This document shows positions 35,792-44,591 of a stretch of 64,000 bases of DNA, in pieces. Positions within the stretch are counted from its first letter, which is position 1; each line of letters begins with the position of its first letter. Origin of the DNA: Novosphingobium sediminicola (GTDB taxonomy: Bacteria > Pseudomonadota > Alphaproteobacteria > Sphingomonadales > Sphingomonadaceae). The notes below the pieces were generated by a model that was given only the letters and a program-made list of their open reading frames with translations, did not search any database and was not told the origin of the DNA. The stretch covers positions 1 through 64,000 of the forward strand of contig NZ_JACIDX010000003.1 in assembly GCF_014196525.1 (NCBI RefSeq), given 5' to 3'. A program made the translations under genes and the position numbers.

Positions 35792-37252
35792 TCAGAAGGC
35801 CAGCGCCGAAGAATCCGCCCACGAACCATGCAGCCCGTTGCGCATCCGGAACGGCACATGGATCCGCGCCACCGGCCCCGCCGCAATGTTGAGCGCATCA
35901 AGGATGACAAGATCGGAATAATTGGTGACCTGATTATCCACCAGCGCCAGCAGATAGCCGTCACCCTCGGCCGCATCCTTGTGACGGGGGACGAATTGCG
36001 GCTCCTGAATGAGGCTCTGCGGCCCGCAATGCCAAGTGCTTTCCTCGCCGGTGACGCGGTTGAAATGGCCGATCCGGTTCATCCGAAAGCCCGATGCCCG
36101 AACTCCCTCACCTTCAAACGGCATGTCCGGGTCCATCACCAGCATCCAGCCATGTGTATAAGGCTGCCCCAGATAACGTTCGTCGATCTTGGGGAATTCG
36201 GCGATCAGGTCAGACACACGCTCGAATTGTTCGAACTCGTCGGAATTGGACGCCATATCCACCGCCCAGCGATGCAGGAACGGGCGCGCCGCCACCGGAT
36301 CAAAGGGCGCATCGTTGATGTCGGGAAAGAAGGGAAACGCATTGCCTTCCGATTGCGGAATGTCGAAAGTAATCCGCGTGCCTTCGTTATAGGCATTCAT
36401 CACATGGCTGGCAAAGACCGTGCGGGGCGCCTTGAAATAGCGCATATCCTGCGCCCGCCCGCCGCGCGGCAGCACCGCCAGATAGACCGGCAGCGAGGGA
36501 TCAAACCCGAAATGCGGCTTGTTGGCGCGCAGCCGATCCCAGTTCGACGTGATCGGGCACAGGTGAAACAGCGCATAGTCCCGCGTCACCGCGAAATCAT
36601 GCATCATGCAGTAATAGGGCACCTCGAAAAAGGTTTCGAACAGCAGTTCGCCATCCGGGCTGATTTCCATATAGGACACATCGCGCGTCAGCAGGCCGGT
36701 GGCGGCATAGCCGAAATTGCACATATTGCCCGTCAAAGGGTCGATCTTGGGGTGGGCGCTGAATGTCTTGTTGCGCATTTTGCCCGCGAAATCGCCATAG
36801 CCCTGTGTCTCCAGCGTCACCGGGTCCATTATCAGCGGCGGGCTGTCTTCCTTCAGCGCATAGAGTTTGCCTGCATGAACAATCGGGGTGGTGTTGGCCG
36901 TGCCCCGGATCATCCCCCTGACGCTGTCATCATCGGTCAGCGGGTTGCGATAGGCACCAAACAGCGCCCGGCCTGCCTTTCGCTCGGCCTTGAGCTTGTC
37001 GGTCAGCGCATAGCGTTGTTTGAGATCGACCCGGCCATCGCGAAAGATGAATTGGGAAATCAACCCATCGCCGTTGAAGAACTGATCATTTTCAAAGATC
37101 GGCGCGAATTGCGCATCGGGCTGCACGCGATAGAACGCACCATGAAGTTCGGGCGGCACTGTGCCTTCCACCTCAAGATCGAGCAGGTCGCCCTCCAGCC
37201 GCAGGGGGCGCAGCGAATAGCGGAAATTCTTGGTGTCGGGGAATTTGGCCAT
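35792..37252 (-). CDS. Carotenoid oxygenase family, lignostilbene-type dioxygenase A
   Basis: A 486-residue non-heme Fe(II) dioxygenase. The four iron His are visible: His167 (SAHPKIDP), His218 (MMHDFAVT), His283 (ASHVMNAYN) and His475 (NGLHGSW). Residues that bind the 4-hydroxyl of stilbenes in the Novosphingobium lignostilbene dioxygenase NOV1, as I recall them (Phe59, Tyr101, Lys134), are present at the same numbers (DQFFN, GAYRNP, YALKED). It should cleave the central double bond of a hydroxystilbene-like compound to two aldehydes. It is divergent from an AraC regulator and probably controlled by it. There is no signal peptide, so it is cytoplasmic. Confidence 0.88.
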   Translation of the reverse strand: MAKFPDTKNFRYSLRPLRLEGDLLDLEVEGTVPPELHGAFYRVQPDAQFAPIFENDQFFNGDGLISQFIFRDGRVDLKQRYALTDKLKAERKAGRALFGAYRNPLTDDDSVRGMIRGTANTTPIVHAGKLYALKEDSPPLIMDPVTLETQGYGDFAGKMRNKTFSAHPKIDPLTGNMCNFGYAATGLLTRDVSYMEISPDGELLFETFFEVPYYCMMHDFAVTRDYALFHLCPITSNWDRLRANKPHFGFDPSLPVYLAVLPRGGRAQDMRYFKAPRTVFASHVMNAYNEGTRITFDIPQSEGNAFPFFPDINDAPFDPVAARPFLHRWAVDMASNSDEFEQFERVSDLIAEFPKIDERYLGQPYTHGWMLVMDPDMPFEGEGVRASGFRMNRIGHFNRVTGEESTWHCGPQSLIQEPQFVPRHKDAAEGDGYLLALVDNQVTNYSDLVILDALNIAAGPVARIHVPFRMRNGLHGSWADSSALAF

Positions 37253-37338
37253 GGTTTCGGCTCCTCTCGCGGGCCGATGTCATGTCTGGCCCTGCGATGA
37301 TACTTATCAGATGGAAATCCCGAAAAAATGGACTAACC

Positions 37339-38253
37339 ATGGCCGCCAATGGCACTTTTCGTAAGGCGATGACAAAAATCGACACGCCCCCTTCTCTGGC
37401 CCCGATGCGGGAACCCGGCGCGCGCGATGATGTGTGGATCGAGGCGATGCGCGCGCCCGATAGAAGCGAAAACAGGGCCAGCATCCGGCCGCACAGCCAC
37501 TGCGACCTGCTCCAGCTGATTGTGGCGACGGGCGGCTCATGCCTTGTCGATCTGGATGGCGTCCGGCGCCCGGTCAGCGCGCCATGCCTGATCGCCATTC
37601 CGGGGGGCACGATGCATGGCTTTGAGATCATGCCTGATGCACAAGGCTGGAATGTGCTGATCCGCCATGATCGCGTGCTGGAGGTGGTCATGACCTTGCA
37701 GGTGGGCGTGGGCTCGCTGCTGGCCGCGCCCTGCATCATCGACCTGAGCGAGATGCCCGATCAGGTGCAGGATCTGTCCCCGCTGCTGGCCCTGCTGATG
37801 AAGGAGAGCCGGGGCGAGCGTCTGGATGGGCAGGCGCTGTGCCTTGATGCCTTGCTGCGCCTGCTGCTGGTCCATCTGGCGCGCATGATGGACCATGGCG
37901 ATGCGCGCGATCCGCGCCGCCATGGAGATCACGCGCTGTTTCTCGAATTTCGCGCGCTGGTCGAACGACGTTTTACCCGTACCCGCCGGATTGCCGACTA
38001 TGCCGATGCGCTGGGCACCACCCCGGCCCGGCTCAATGCGCTGTGCCACAGGTTTGCCCATCGCAACGCCAAACAGGTGGTGATGGACCGCCTGATCGAC
38101 GAAGCGCGGCGGCGCCTGCTGTTTTCGGGCGAGAACGCGGCGGACATCGCGCTCTCGCTGGGCTTTTCCGAACCGTCCTATTTCGTGCGCATGTTTCGCA
38201 GGCGGACCGGTGCCACGCCGGGCCAGTTCCGCCTGCCACCCGAAACCGATTAA
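37339..38253 (+). CDS. AraC-family regulator A
   Basis: A roughly 304-residue AraC-type activator. The N-terminal cupin-like sensor domain contains IRPHSHCDLLQLIVATGGSC and IAIPGGTMHGFEIMP. The C-terminal double helix-turn-helix spans RRIADYADALGTTPARLNA to DIALSLGFSEPSYFVRMFRR. The start is uncertain: 37339 leaves room for a divergent promoter, 37282 leaves only 29 bp. A small palindrome TGATA-CT-TATCA (37298-37309) lies in this gap. It probably regulates the divergent dioxygenase A. Its stop overlaps by four bases the stop of the convergent secreted-protein gene. Confidence 0.83.
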   Translation: MAANGTFRKAMTKIDTPPSLAPMREPGARDDVWIEAMRAPDRSENRASIRPHSHCDLLQLIVATGGSCLVDLDGVRRPVSAPCLIAIPGGTMHGFEIMPDAQGWNVLIRHDRVLEVVMTLQVGVGSLLAAPCIIDLSEMPDQVQDLSPLLALLMKESRGERLDGQALCLDALLRLLLVHLARMMDHGDARDPRRHGDHALFLEFRALVERRFTRTRRIADYADALGTTPARLNALCHRFAHRNAKQVVMDRLIDEARRRLLFSGENAADIALSLGFSEPSYFVRMFRRRTGATPGQFRLPPETD

Positions 38254-39263
38254 CGGGGACCAGCTACCGGCCCGTCATGCCCGCCCGTCCATCCGGTGCC
38301 CGACTTGTAGACATTGGCGTTGAGAAACACGCCCTGCACCCGGATGATCTTGCCATGGCGGATCTTGAAAGCCTGGCCCAACAGGTTCTCGTTGGGGAAC
38401 TGGGTGCTTTCCATAAACGGCACGAAGGCGCCATTATAGGTCACGCCCTTCACATCGCCCCGGCGACGGAAATTCCACTGGCCAAAAACGATCTGCCGCT
38501 CGACATCAATCACCGGAAAGCGGGCATTGTTATAGCTGGTAATGAAGCCGTAGATCCCGGTGTCGAGCTGTTTGGCACACCCCATCCCCAGCGTTGAGGC
38601 GACAAGGCGGATCCATGCCACCGGCGATTGCGCATTGGGGCCCGGTTGCGGGGGATGATCATTGGCGGTCTGCGCCATCACCCCGCCATTTTCCAGCCTG
38701 ACGCAAGTGTCGGGATCAAAGGGCGCCTTGCTGCCGTCGCCGGCGGCAACGGCGGCCAGATAGCTCTGGGCCACCGCCGCCAGTTGCGCGCGGGTCAGGC
38801 GAGTGGCAGACGGCTCGGGCGCTTCCCAGAGGGGTTCGGGCGGCACCATGCGTTCCGCATTGGCAGCGCCGCGATTGACCACGGTTTCGATCTCAGAAAT
38901 CCGCCCCCCCTCAACCTTCAGGCGCAGCGACATCAGCCCCGGCTTGCCATTTTCGACAAAATCGAGATGAGCTGCCACCTGCCCCGCCGCCGTATCGATA
39001 TAATCATAGCGATAGCGCTCGCCCACCGCGCTCACGCCGGTCCACAGCCCTTCGCCAAGCGGGATGGCCACGCCATTTTCCGTAAAGCGCGCCGATTTGG
39101 CCAGCGGCAACGCGGCGGGCCGATGATGGGCCAAAGCATCGACATAGCCGGTGATGAAGCCCGACAGGCAGGCTCGGTCGCAAACCGACTTTTGCGCCTT
39201 GGCCGGAGCGTTGCCCAAAGATGCGGCCAGCATGGCAAGCATTGCGATTGTGCGATTGTGCAA
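38250..39263 (-). CDS. Exported protein of unknown function, two-cysteine family, copy A
   Basis: A 337-residue protein starting at TTG 39263, with GGAGAG nearby upstream, opening a signal peptide (MHNRTIAMLAMLAASLGNAP, then AKAQ). The mature part begins with a cysteine pair, CDRACLSG, then HRPAALPLAKSARFTENGV, followed by TAAGQVAAHLDF and PGLMSLRLKVEGGRISEIE. All these blocks recur in the protein at 44592-45596. The pattern resembles the DUF8021 type as I know it; no activity is known to me. Each copy sits beside an AraC regulator and a lignostilbene-type dioxygenase, so a role in the same pathway, outside the cytoplasm, is inferred. Confidence 0.65.
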   Translation of the reverse strand: MHNRTIAMLAMLAASLGNAPAKAQKSVCDRACLSGFITGYVDALAHHRPAALPLAKSARFTENGVAIPLGEGLWTGVSAVGERYRYDYIDTAAGQVAAHLDFVENGKPGLMSLRLKVEGGRISEIETVVNRGAANAERMVPPEPLWEAPEPSATRLTRAQLAAVAQSYLAAVAAGDGSKAPFDPDTCVRLENGGVMAQTANDHPPQPGPNAQSPVAWIRLVASTLGMGCAKQLDTGIYGFITSYNNARFPVIDVERQIVFGQWNFRRRGDVKGVTYNGAFVPFMESTQFPNENLLGQAFKIRHGKIIRVQGVFLNANVYKSGTGWTGGHDGPVAGPR

Positions 39264-39559
39264 GGGTTCTCTCCTCTCAGACTGCGGCCACCAAGCGGCT
39301 CTCGCCCCATGTTTGAGAGCAAGGTGGACCCCTCGTCCAGCCTCAAGCCCGCCTGTTCCCTGAGGGAGAATTTGCCCGTTCCTTCGTGGCAAGGTGACGC
39401 CGGGCAATCTGGGCAAGAGTGGGCGTCATCAGGCAAGAGGAATTGGCCCGGGGCATGATCTGCTTAAGGATAAAGGATAATCTCCAAACGGCCACGTCGC
39501 CATGCCATGCCTATGGCACGGCGCGTCTTGCCTTGGCGGGCAAAACGATAAATGGCGTG
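39264..39559. promoter_or_regulatory. Divergent promoter region with a small palindrome
   Basis: These 296 bp separate the secreted-protein gene (minus) from the MarR gene (plus). No gene is seen. An inverted repeat, TGCCAT-GCCT-ATGGCA, lies at 39503-39518, 41 bp before the MarR start, where an autoregulatory operator would be expected. The repeat is short, so the assignment is weak. Confidence 0.35.
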
Positions 39560-39997
39560 ATGATGCGTCATTCCTCCTCCTCTTCGCGCCTGTCGGGCCT
39601 TGTCGGTTTCCATCTGCGGCGAGTGTCTGCCCAATCGCAAATCGAACTGGAAGACGTGCTGGCCGATCTCGACCTGCGCACCATCCACTATGCCGTGATG
39701 GCCGCGATCGAGGTCAGTCCGGGCGGCAGGCAGCGCGAAATCGCGGGCGAGGCAAGAATACGCCCCGGCAATCTCGTTCCGCTGCTCGATCAGCTTGAAA
39801 AGCGCGGGTTGGTGCGGCGGGCCGTGGATGAGGCGGATCGCCGGTCGGTGCGCTTTTCGCTGACCGATGCGGGGCAGGCGATGCTGGATGATATCCATCA
39901 ACGGGTGCTGCGCCATGAACAGCGCTTCTTTGCCGCGCTGGACGAGGTTGAGCAGGCCGGTCTGATCGCGGTGCTCCGCCGGATAGAAACACCGTGA
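39560..39997 (+). CDS. MarR-family regulator
   Basis: A 145-residue winged-helix regulator (LDLRTIHYAVMAAIEVSPGG; RQREIAGEARIRPGNLVPLL; DQLEKRGLVRRAVDEADRRS with the DxRS wing signature). The start at 39560 gives the usual family length; an upstream extension is not conserved-looking. Its stop overlaps the GTG start of the carboxylesterase, so the two are coupled and it probably controls that gene in response to a phenolic compound. The ligand is unknown. Confidence 0.82.
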   Translation: MMRHSSSSSRLSGLVGFHLRRVSAQSQIELEDVLADLDLRTIHYAVMAAIEVSPGGRQREIAGEARIRPGNLVPLLDQLEKRGLVRRAVDEADRRSVRFSLTDAGQAMLDDIHQRVLRHEQRFFAALDEVEQAGLIAVLRRIETP

Positions 39998-41610
39998 AGG
40001 GCGCGGACCGGCGGCAGGTTTTGGGATTGATGAGCGCGGGAGGATTGGCCATGACATTGAATTCGGGCGCATCGGCGCGAACCGATGAACCGATTGCGCA
40101 GACCACCAGCGGCAAAGTGTTGGGGGCAAGGCTGGGTGACGTGCTGGCGTTTCGCGGCATTCCCTACGCGCAGGCGCCGCGTTTCGAAAGGCCACGCCCG
40201 GTCGCCCCATGGACGGGGTTGCGTGAAGCTCTGGGTTTCGGGCCCGCCTCGCCGCAGGTAAATCCGCGCGCGGGCGGCCCTTCGCCGCTTATCATCACTC
40301 GCCTGCCCCGCCCCGCCAATGCGCTGCCCCCCGCCCCCTTGCGCGAGGATGAGGCATGCCAGATGCTCAACATCTGGACGAGTGGGCTGCGCGATGGGCG
40401 CAAGCGACCGGTGATGGTCTGGTTGCATGGCGGGTTCTTTGCGGTTGGGTCGGGCGCCACTGTTGATGGCGCGGCACTGGCCCGGCGCGGCGACGTGGTG
40501 GTGGTCAGCCTCAACCACAGGCTCAATGTGCTGGGTTTTGCCCATCTCGACGATTTGCCGGGCGGGGAATTTTCCGGCACGGGCAATCTGGGCATGCTCG
40601 ATATTGTCGCGGCGCTCGATTGGTTGTGCGAGAATATCGAAGATTTCGGCGGCGATCCCTCGCGCATCATGGTCTTTGGCCAATCGGGCGGCGGGATGAA
40701 GACAAGCTGGCTGCTGGCCTCGCCCGCGGCAAAGGGCCGCCTGCATCGCGCGGCGGTGCAAAGCGGGCCGGGGTTGCGCATGATGGAGCGGGAGCGGGCC
40801 GCGCTCGTCACCGACCAGTTGCTGCATGCGCTGGACCTGCGCGCGCAGGAGGCCGGAGAATTGCGCCGGATGCCGCTGGAACGGCTGATGGCGGGCTATT
40901 TTGCGGTGGCTGCGAATAATCCGGCGCGAGGTTTTACCGATCTGGCCTGTTTCGCGCCGGTCCTCGACCCGGCGCTTTTGCCTGCTCATCCCTTTTCGCC
41001 CGCCGCGCCCAAGCAGTCGCGCGATGTGCCCCTGCTGATCGGCTGGAACGCGCAGGAAATGAGCTTTTTCATGGGCAATGACGAGGCCGGGTTCGAACTG
41101 GACGAAGCCGGTCTGGCGGCCCGCGCCGCCGCCTCGAATACCGAGGATCTTGTGCCCCTATACCGCCAGCGCTATCCCGATGCCTCGCCCGCCAGGCGCT
41201 ATATCCAGTCCTTTTCCGACCAGCAGGTGATGGCCCCCACCCTGTTGATGGCGGATCGCAAGGCGGCGCAACATGGCGCGCCGGTCTTTGCCTATCGCTT
41301 CGACTGGCAAAGCCCGGCGCTGGAGGGCAAGCTGGGCGCGCTGCACACGCTGGAGGCTGGATTTGTCTTCGATACCACCGATGCACCAAACCCGTTGATC
41401 GGCGGATCAGCGCAGGCCCGCCTGTTGGCCCATCGGATGAGCAGCGCATGGGTGGAATTTGCCGCCACCGGGCGCCCCGCCGCCGATGGTCTGCCGGAAT
41501 GGCAGGCCTATGACGACCATCGCCGGATCATGGCGCTCAACAATCAGAGCGCCATGCTGGACGATCCCGAGGCGGACTTTCGCGAAAAGCTGGTCCGTCG
41601 CTACATTTAG
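39994..41610 (+). CDS. Type B carboxylesterase
   Basis: A 538-residue carboxylesterase/cholinesterase-type hydrolase, starting at GTG within the MarR stop. A twin-arginine-like leader (DRRQVLGLMSAGGLAM) suggests export. Landmarks are FRGIPYAQAP, oxyanion hole VWLHGGFF, nucleophile Ser231 in VFGQSGGG, and the region of the catalytic His HTLEAGFVF. Usual members have GESAG at the nucleophile; GQSGG is a recognised variant. It may hydrolyse esters of hydroxycinnamates or related aromatics before dioxygenase cleavage, judged from its position between the two dioxygenase modules. Confidence 0.85.
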   Translation: MKGADRRQVLGLMSAGGLAMTLNSGASARTDEPIAQTTSGKVLGARLGDVLAFRGIPYAQAPRFERPRPVAPWTGLREALGFGPASPQVNPRAGGPSPLIITRLPRPANALPPAPLREDEACQMLNIWTSGLRDGRKRPVMVWLHGGFFAVGSGATVDGAALARRGDVVVVSLNHRLNVLGFAHLDDLPGGEFSGTGNLGMLDIVAALDWLCENIEDFGGDPSRIMVFGQSGGGMKTSWLLASPAAKGRLHRAAVQSGPGLRMMERERAALVTDQLLHALDLRAQEAGELRRMPLERLMAGYFAVAANNPARGFTDLACFAPVLDPALLPAHPFSPAAPKQSRDVPLLIGWNAQEMSFFMGNDEAGFELDEAGLAARAAASNTEDLVPLYRQRYPDASPARRYIQSFSDQQVMAPTLLMADRKAAQHGAPVFAYRFDWQSPALEGKLGALHTLEAGFVFDTTDAPNPLIGGSAQARLLAHRMSSAWVEFAATGRPAADGLPEWQAYDDHRRIMALNNQSAMLDDPEADFREKLVRRYI

Positions 41611-41611
41611 C

Positions 41612-41851
41612 TCAACAATAGGGGTGGGCCATGCGAAACCGCGTTTCATCCAGATACGCGGTGGCCGCAAGCCCGCGCATCCCCTCGGGCGCCAGCCAGC
41701 CGGAAGCCTGACCCGTGGCATCGAAATAGACCTGTTCATTATAGGTCGCGCCCACCAACGCGATGGCACGGGCCTGCACCGGCGCGGGCAATCGGGGAGT
41801 CATCGCCAGCAGCGCAGCGCCTTGCAGCAGATTTCGGCGGGTGATTTCCAT
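41612..41851 (-). CDS. Small twin-arginine-signal protein of unknown function
   Basis: A 79-residue product with a twin-arginine-like leader (EITRRNLLQGAALLAM) and a short mature part ending AYLDETRFRMAHPYC. I do not recognise it. ATG at 41851 is preferred because AGGAG lies nine bases upstream; a GTG at 41857 overlaps the dioxygenase stop. It follows dioxygenase B directly and ends one base from the carboxylesterase stop on the opposite strand. It may be a genuine small exported partner or the remains of a longer gene. Confidence 0.5.
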   Translation of the reverse strand: MEITRRNLLQGAALLAMTPRLPAPVQARAIALVGATYNEQVYFDATGQASGWLAPEGMRGLAATAYLDETRFRMAHPYC

Positions 41852-41853
41852 CT

Positions 41854-43347
41854 TCACGCGCTCCTGCCCCCTGCCAGAGCCAGTTGATGATCGCCAAACC
41901 AGCGGCCATGCACCTGAACATTGGAACGGAACGGCAGGATGATCCGAGCCACCGCGCCTGCCGCCAGATCGCGCGTATCGGCGATAATCATCTCGGAGCG
42001 ATTGTCCGCATAATTGTTCGCCACCCCGATCAGCCAGCCATCGCCCTCGGGCGCGTCGGACGCACGGGGGATGAATTCAGGCTCCTGCAAACTATGCACC
42101 GGCCCCGCGAAGAAGGAGCGCCATGTGCCATCCTTCAGGTCAAACATGCCATAGCTGTTGCTGACGCGCCCGCCCGCCTGTCCGGCGCGGGCCGCGTCAA
42201 AGGGTTTGCCTTCGTCGCGAAACGGGGCAAAGCCATAGCGGTTGTCGCGCCCGGCATAGCGATCGTCGATCCGCGCAAGATCAACCACCGGCAGGTCCGG
42301 CACGATCACCTCCTCGCTATAGCCATCGCCCGATGAGGCAAGATCGAAAGTCATCCGCCGGATCATCGCGCGGCCCTTGGCCGGGTCCCATTTCGAACCG
42401 TCGGCGGCAGGAAAGAAGGGGAAAGGATTGCCCTCGAAAGTGGGCGCCTCAAGGATAACTCTGTTACCCTCCGTGCGTGCATTGAACGTATGCACGACGG
42501 CGCGCGCCGGACCTTTGAACCAGCGAATGTCTTTGGCCGAACCATCGCGGGGCATGATGCCGAAATAGGTTGGCCGCACGCCATCCCATTTCCAATGGGT
42601 CTGGCCCGCCTTGAGCTGTTCCATGCTGGTGCAATAAGGAAAGACCGGGAAGATCACATGACTGTCGGTCACGGCCCAGTCGTGGATCATGCTGACATAA
42701 GGCACTTTGAGGCGCACCTCGCGCTTCACGCGGCCCCCGGCGTCAATCACGTAATAGAACAGGTCATCGCTCGCCAGCCCGGTCGCCTCGAAACCATAGG
42801 CCAGCAGGTCGCCATTGCGGGGGTCAATCTTGGGATGGGCGGTAAAGGTCTGGCTTTTATACCCGCCATGGAAATCCCATTCGCCCAGTGTCTCCAGCGT
42901 GACCGGGTCAACCGCGTAGGGCCTGCTGTCTTCCTTCAGCACCAGCAATTTGCCCGCATGGGCCAAAACCGCCGTGTTCATCACCGTGTTCAGCCATGGC
43001 TTGTCGATATTCTGAAAACCCGGCTCATTGTCGAAAGGGTTGCGGTAATAGCCATAGAGCTGGCGCCCGGCCTTCTGGCAATTCAGGAAGCGCGGCGTCT
43101 TGACCCAGCGGCCCTTATAGCTGGCGCGGCCATCCTTGATGCGGAACATGCTGATATAGCCGTCCTGATTGAAGGGGGCGTCATCGGCATGTTTGGGCGG
43201 ATAATTCCAGTCGCTGCCGACGCGAACAAAGGCGCCGTTCAAGGCGGGGGGAATGGCGCCCTCCACCTCGCAATCGAACACATCGGCCTCAAAGCGCTGT
43301 GGCGCAAAGAAACCGCGCATTGCCGGCATGCCGCTGTAATCTACCAT
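41854..43347 (-). CDS. Carotenoid oxygenase family, lignostilbene-type dioxygenase B
   Basis: A 497-residue paralogue of dioxygenase A. Iron ligands are His171 (TAHPKIDP), His222 (SMIHDWAV), His286 (VVHTFNAR) and His480 (VQVHGRWF). The stilbene-phenol-binding positions are kept as Phe59, Tyr101 (GYYRNP) and Lys138 (LLVLKED). It should also cleave a phenolic stilbene-like double bond. Differences around residues 45-60 (GSDWNYPPKHADDAPF) suggest different substrate preference from A. It is divergent from AraC regulator B across a region with a 15-bp-arm palindrome. Confidence 0.87.
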   Translation of the reverse strand: MVDYSGMPAMRGFFAPQRFEADVFDCEVEGAIPPALNGAFVRVGSDWNYPPKHADDAPFNQDGYISMFRIKDGRASYKGRWVKTPRFLNCQKAGRQLYGYYRNPFDNEPGFQNIDKPWLNTVMNTAVLAHAGKLLVLKEDSRPYAVDPVTLETLGEWDFHGGYKSQTFTAHPKIDPRNGDLLAYGFEATGLASDDLFYYVIDAGGRVKREVRLKVPYVSMIHDWAVTDSHVIFPVFPYCTSMEQLKAGQTHWKWDGVRPTYFGIMPRDGSAKDIRWFKGPARAVVHTFNARTEGNRVILEAPTFEGNPFPFFPAADGSKWDPAKGRAMIRRMTFDLASSGDGYSEEVIVPDLPVVDLARIDDRYAGRDNRYGFAPFRDEGKPFDAARAGQAGGRVSNSYGMFDLKDGTWRSFFAGPVHSLQEPEFIPRASDAPEGDGWLIGVANNYADNRSEMIIADTRDLAAGAVARIILPFRSNVQVHGRWFGDHQLALAGGRSA

Positions 43348-43461
43348 GCTCTCTCGTCATCCTTCCCGATCTATTGGCCATATTTAGCGTAAGCCGGGCG
43401 GGCAGAGCTTTCTTGGCAGGGAACCAGGCTGTTTTCCCTTGGTGAACAGAAGCAGGGCTTG

Positions 43462-43500
43462 ACCGATAATTTAGTTATGTGACAGAACTAAATTATCGGT
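43462..43500. promoter_or_regulatory. Perfect 15-bp-arm palindrome between dioxygenase B and AraC B
   Basis: ACCGATAATTTAGTT (43462-43476) and AACTAAATTATCGGT (43486-43500) are perfect inverted arms around 9 bases. The site is 47 bp before the AraC start and 114 bp before the dioxygenase start. AraC proteins usually bind direct repeats, so a dimeric repressor (perhaps the TetR protein encoded at 45775-46401) is at least as likely a binder. It could also form a hairpin. Confidence 0.6.
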
Positions 43501-43547
43501 GCGCAGGCATCGCAACAAAAGCACAACGAGTCGGCGGGGAGAGAACC

Positions 43548-44504
43548 ATGGCCGCTAGCAAGCATTTTTCCATCTCCGGCCTGCCGCAAACCGAGGCAGC
43601 CGAGATCTGGGCCAACCACTGGCGGGCGCTGGTGCCCTTGCGCGTACGCAGCCTTGGCGAGACAGGGCTTCGCGCCGATCTTCATACGCGCAACCTGTCC
43701 TCGCTGGGGTTTGGCCGCATCGCCGTCAGCGCCCATCAAATCGAGCGGGAGCGCGCCGCGCCCCATGACAAGGCGGGCGATCTGCTCAAACTGGTGGTGC
43801 AAATATCAGGGCAGACGATTGTCGAGCAAGGCGCACAGCAGGCCATACTGCGCCCCGGCCAATGGCTGATGTATGACATGGCGCGCTTCTATCGCCTGAC
43901 CAACGAAGGGCCCACCGAGCAATGCGCCATCATGATCCCGCGCAACGCCTATGCGGGATTTGCCGATACCGCCCGGCGGATTGCCATGCAGCCGCGCCCG
44001 GTGAGCGGCGTGTTCAAACTGCTCCAGCGCTGCACGCAGGGCATGCTTGATGATCTGGACGAGGGCGAGAATGCCGTGCTTGACGATGATCTGGGCGCAA
44101 CGATGATGGATCTGCTAAGGCTTGCCCTTGGCACCTGCTACGATGCGCTGGAACGCAGTTCGATGCAGGACACGATGCGCGAAAGGGTGCTGGCCTATAT
44201 CCGTCACAATTACCGCGATCCCGATCTCTCGCTCGATGGCGTGGCGCAGGCGATGCGCTGCACCAAGCGCTATTTGCACAAGCTGTTTTGCGCCGATCAG
44301 ACGATCAGCGAATGTATATGGGCGATGCGGGTGCGGCGATGTGGCGATGAACTGGCCTCGCCTGCCTATGCTGCCCGCTCGATCACCGAGATCGCCTTCG
44401 CCAATGGTTTCAGTAATTCGGCCCATTTCAGCCGCGTGTTCAAGGCCCATTTCGGCGCCAGTCCCAGGGCCTATCGCGCCGCACAGGCTATCCATGCGAG
44501 TTGA
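43548..44504 (+). CDS. AraC-family regulator B
   Basis: A 318-residue AraC-type regulator; the start at 43548 follows GGGGAGAG. The N-terminal sensor resembles the AraC-binding-like domain of NphR/FeaR-type regulators (NLSSLGFGRIAVSAHQIERE, LRPGQWLMYDMARFYRLTNE). The C-terminal DNA-binding domain spans LAYIRHNYRDPDLSLDGVAQ to ITEIAFANGFSNSAHFSRVF. That group commonly controls aromatic catabolism. It is divergent from dioxygenase B and codirectional with secreted protein B 87 bp downstream, so it likely regulates both. Confidence 0.86.
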   Translation: MAASKHFSISGLPQTEAAEIWANHWRALVPLRVRSLGETGLRADLHTRNLSSLGFGRIAVSAHQIERERAAPHDKAGDLLKLVVQISGQTIVEQGAQQAILRPGQWLMYDMARFYRLTNEGPTEQCAIMIPRNAYAGFADTARRIAMQPRPVSGVFKLLQRCTQGMLDDLDEGENAVLDDDLGATMMDLLRLALGTCYDALERSSMQDTMRERVLAYIRHNYRDPDLSLDGVAQAMRCTKRYLHKLFCADQTISECIWAMRVRRCGDELASPAYAARSITEIAFANGFSNSAHFSRVFKAHFGASPRAYRAAQAIHAS

Positions 44505-44591
44505 GGGCATGATGCGCGTTCGCTCTGGGCAAAGACCTGTCGTCGTCCGCCTGCTTACCTGAACGGGACATAACAGCAAACGGGGATGACC

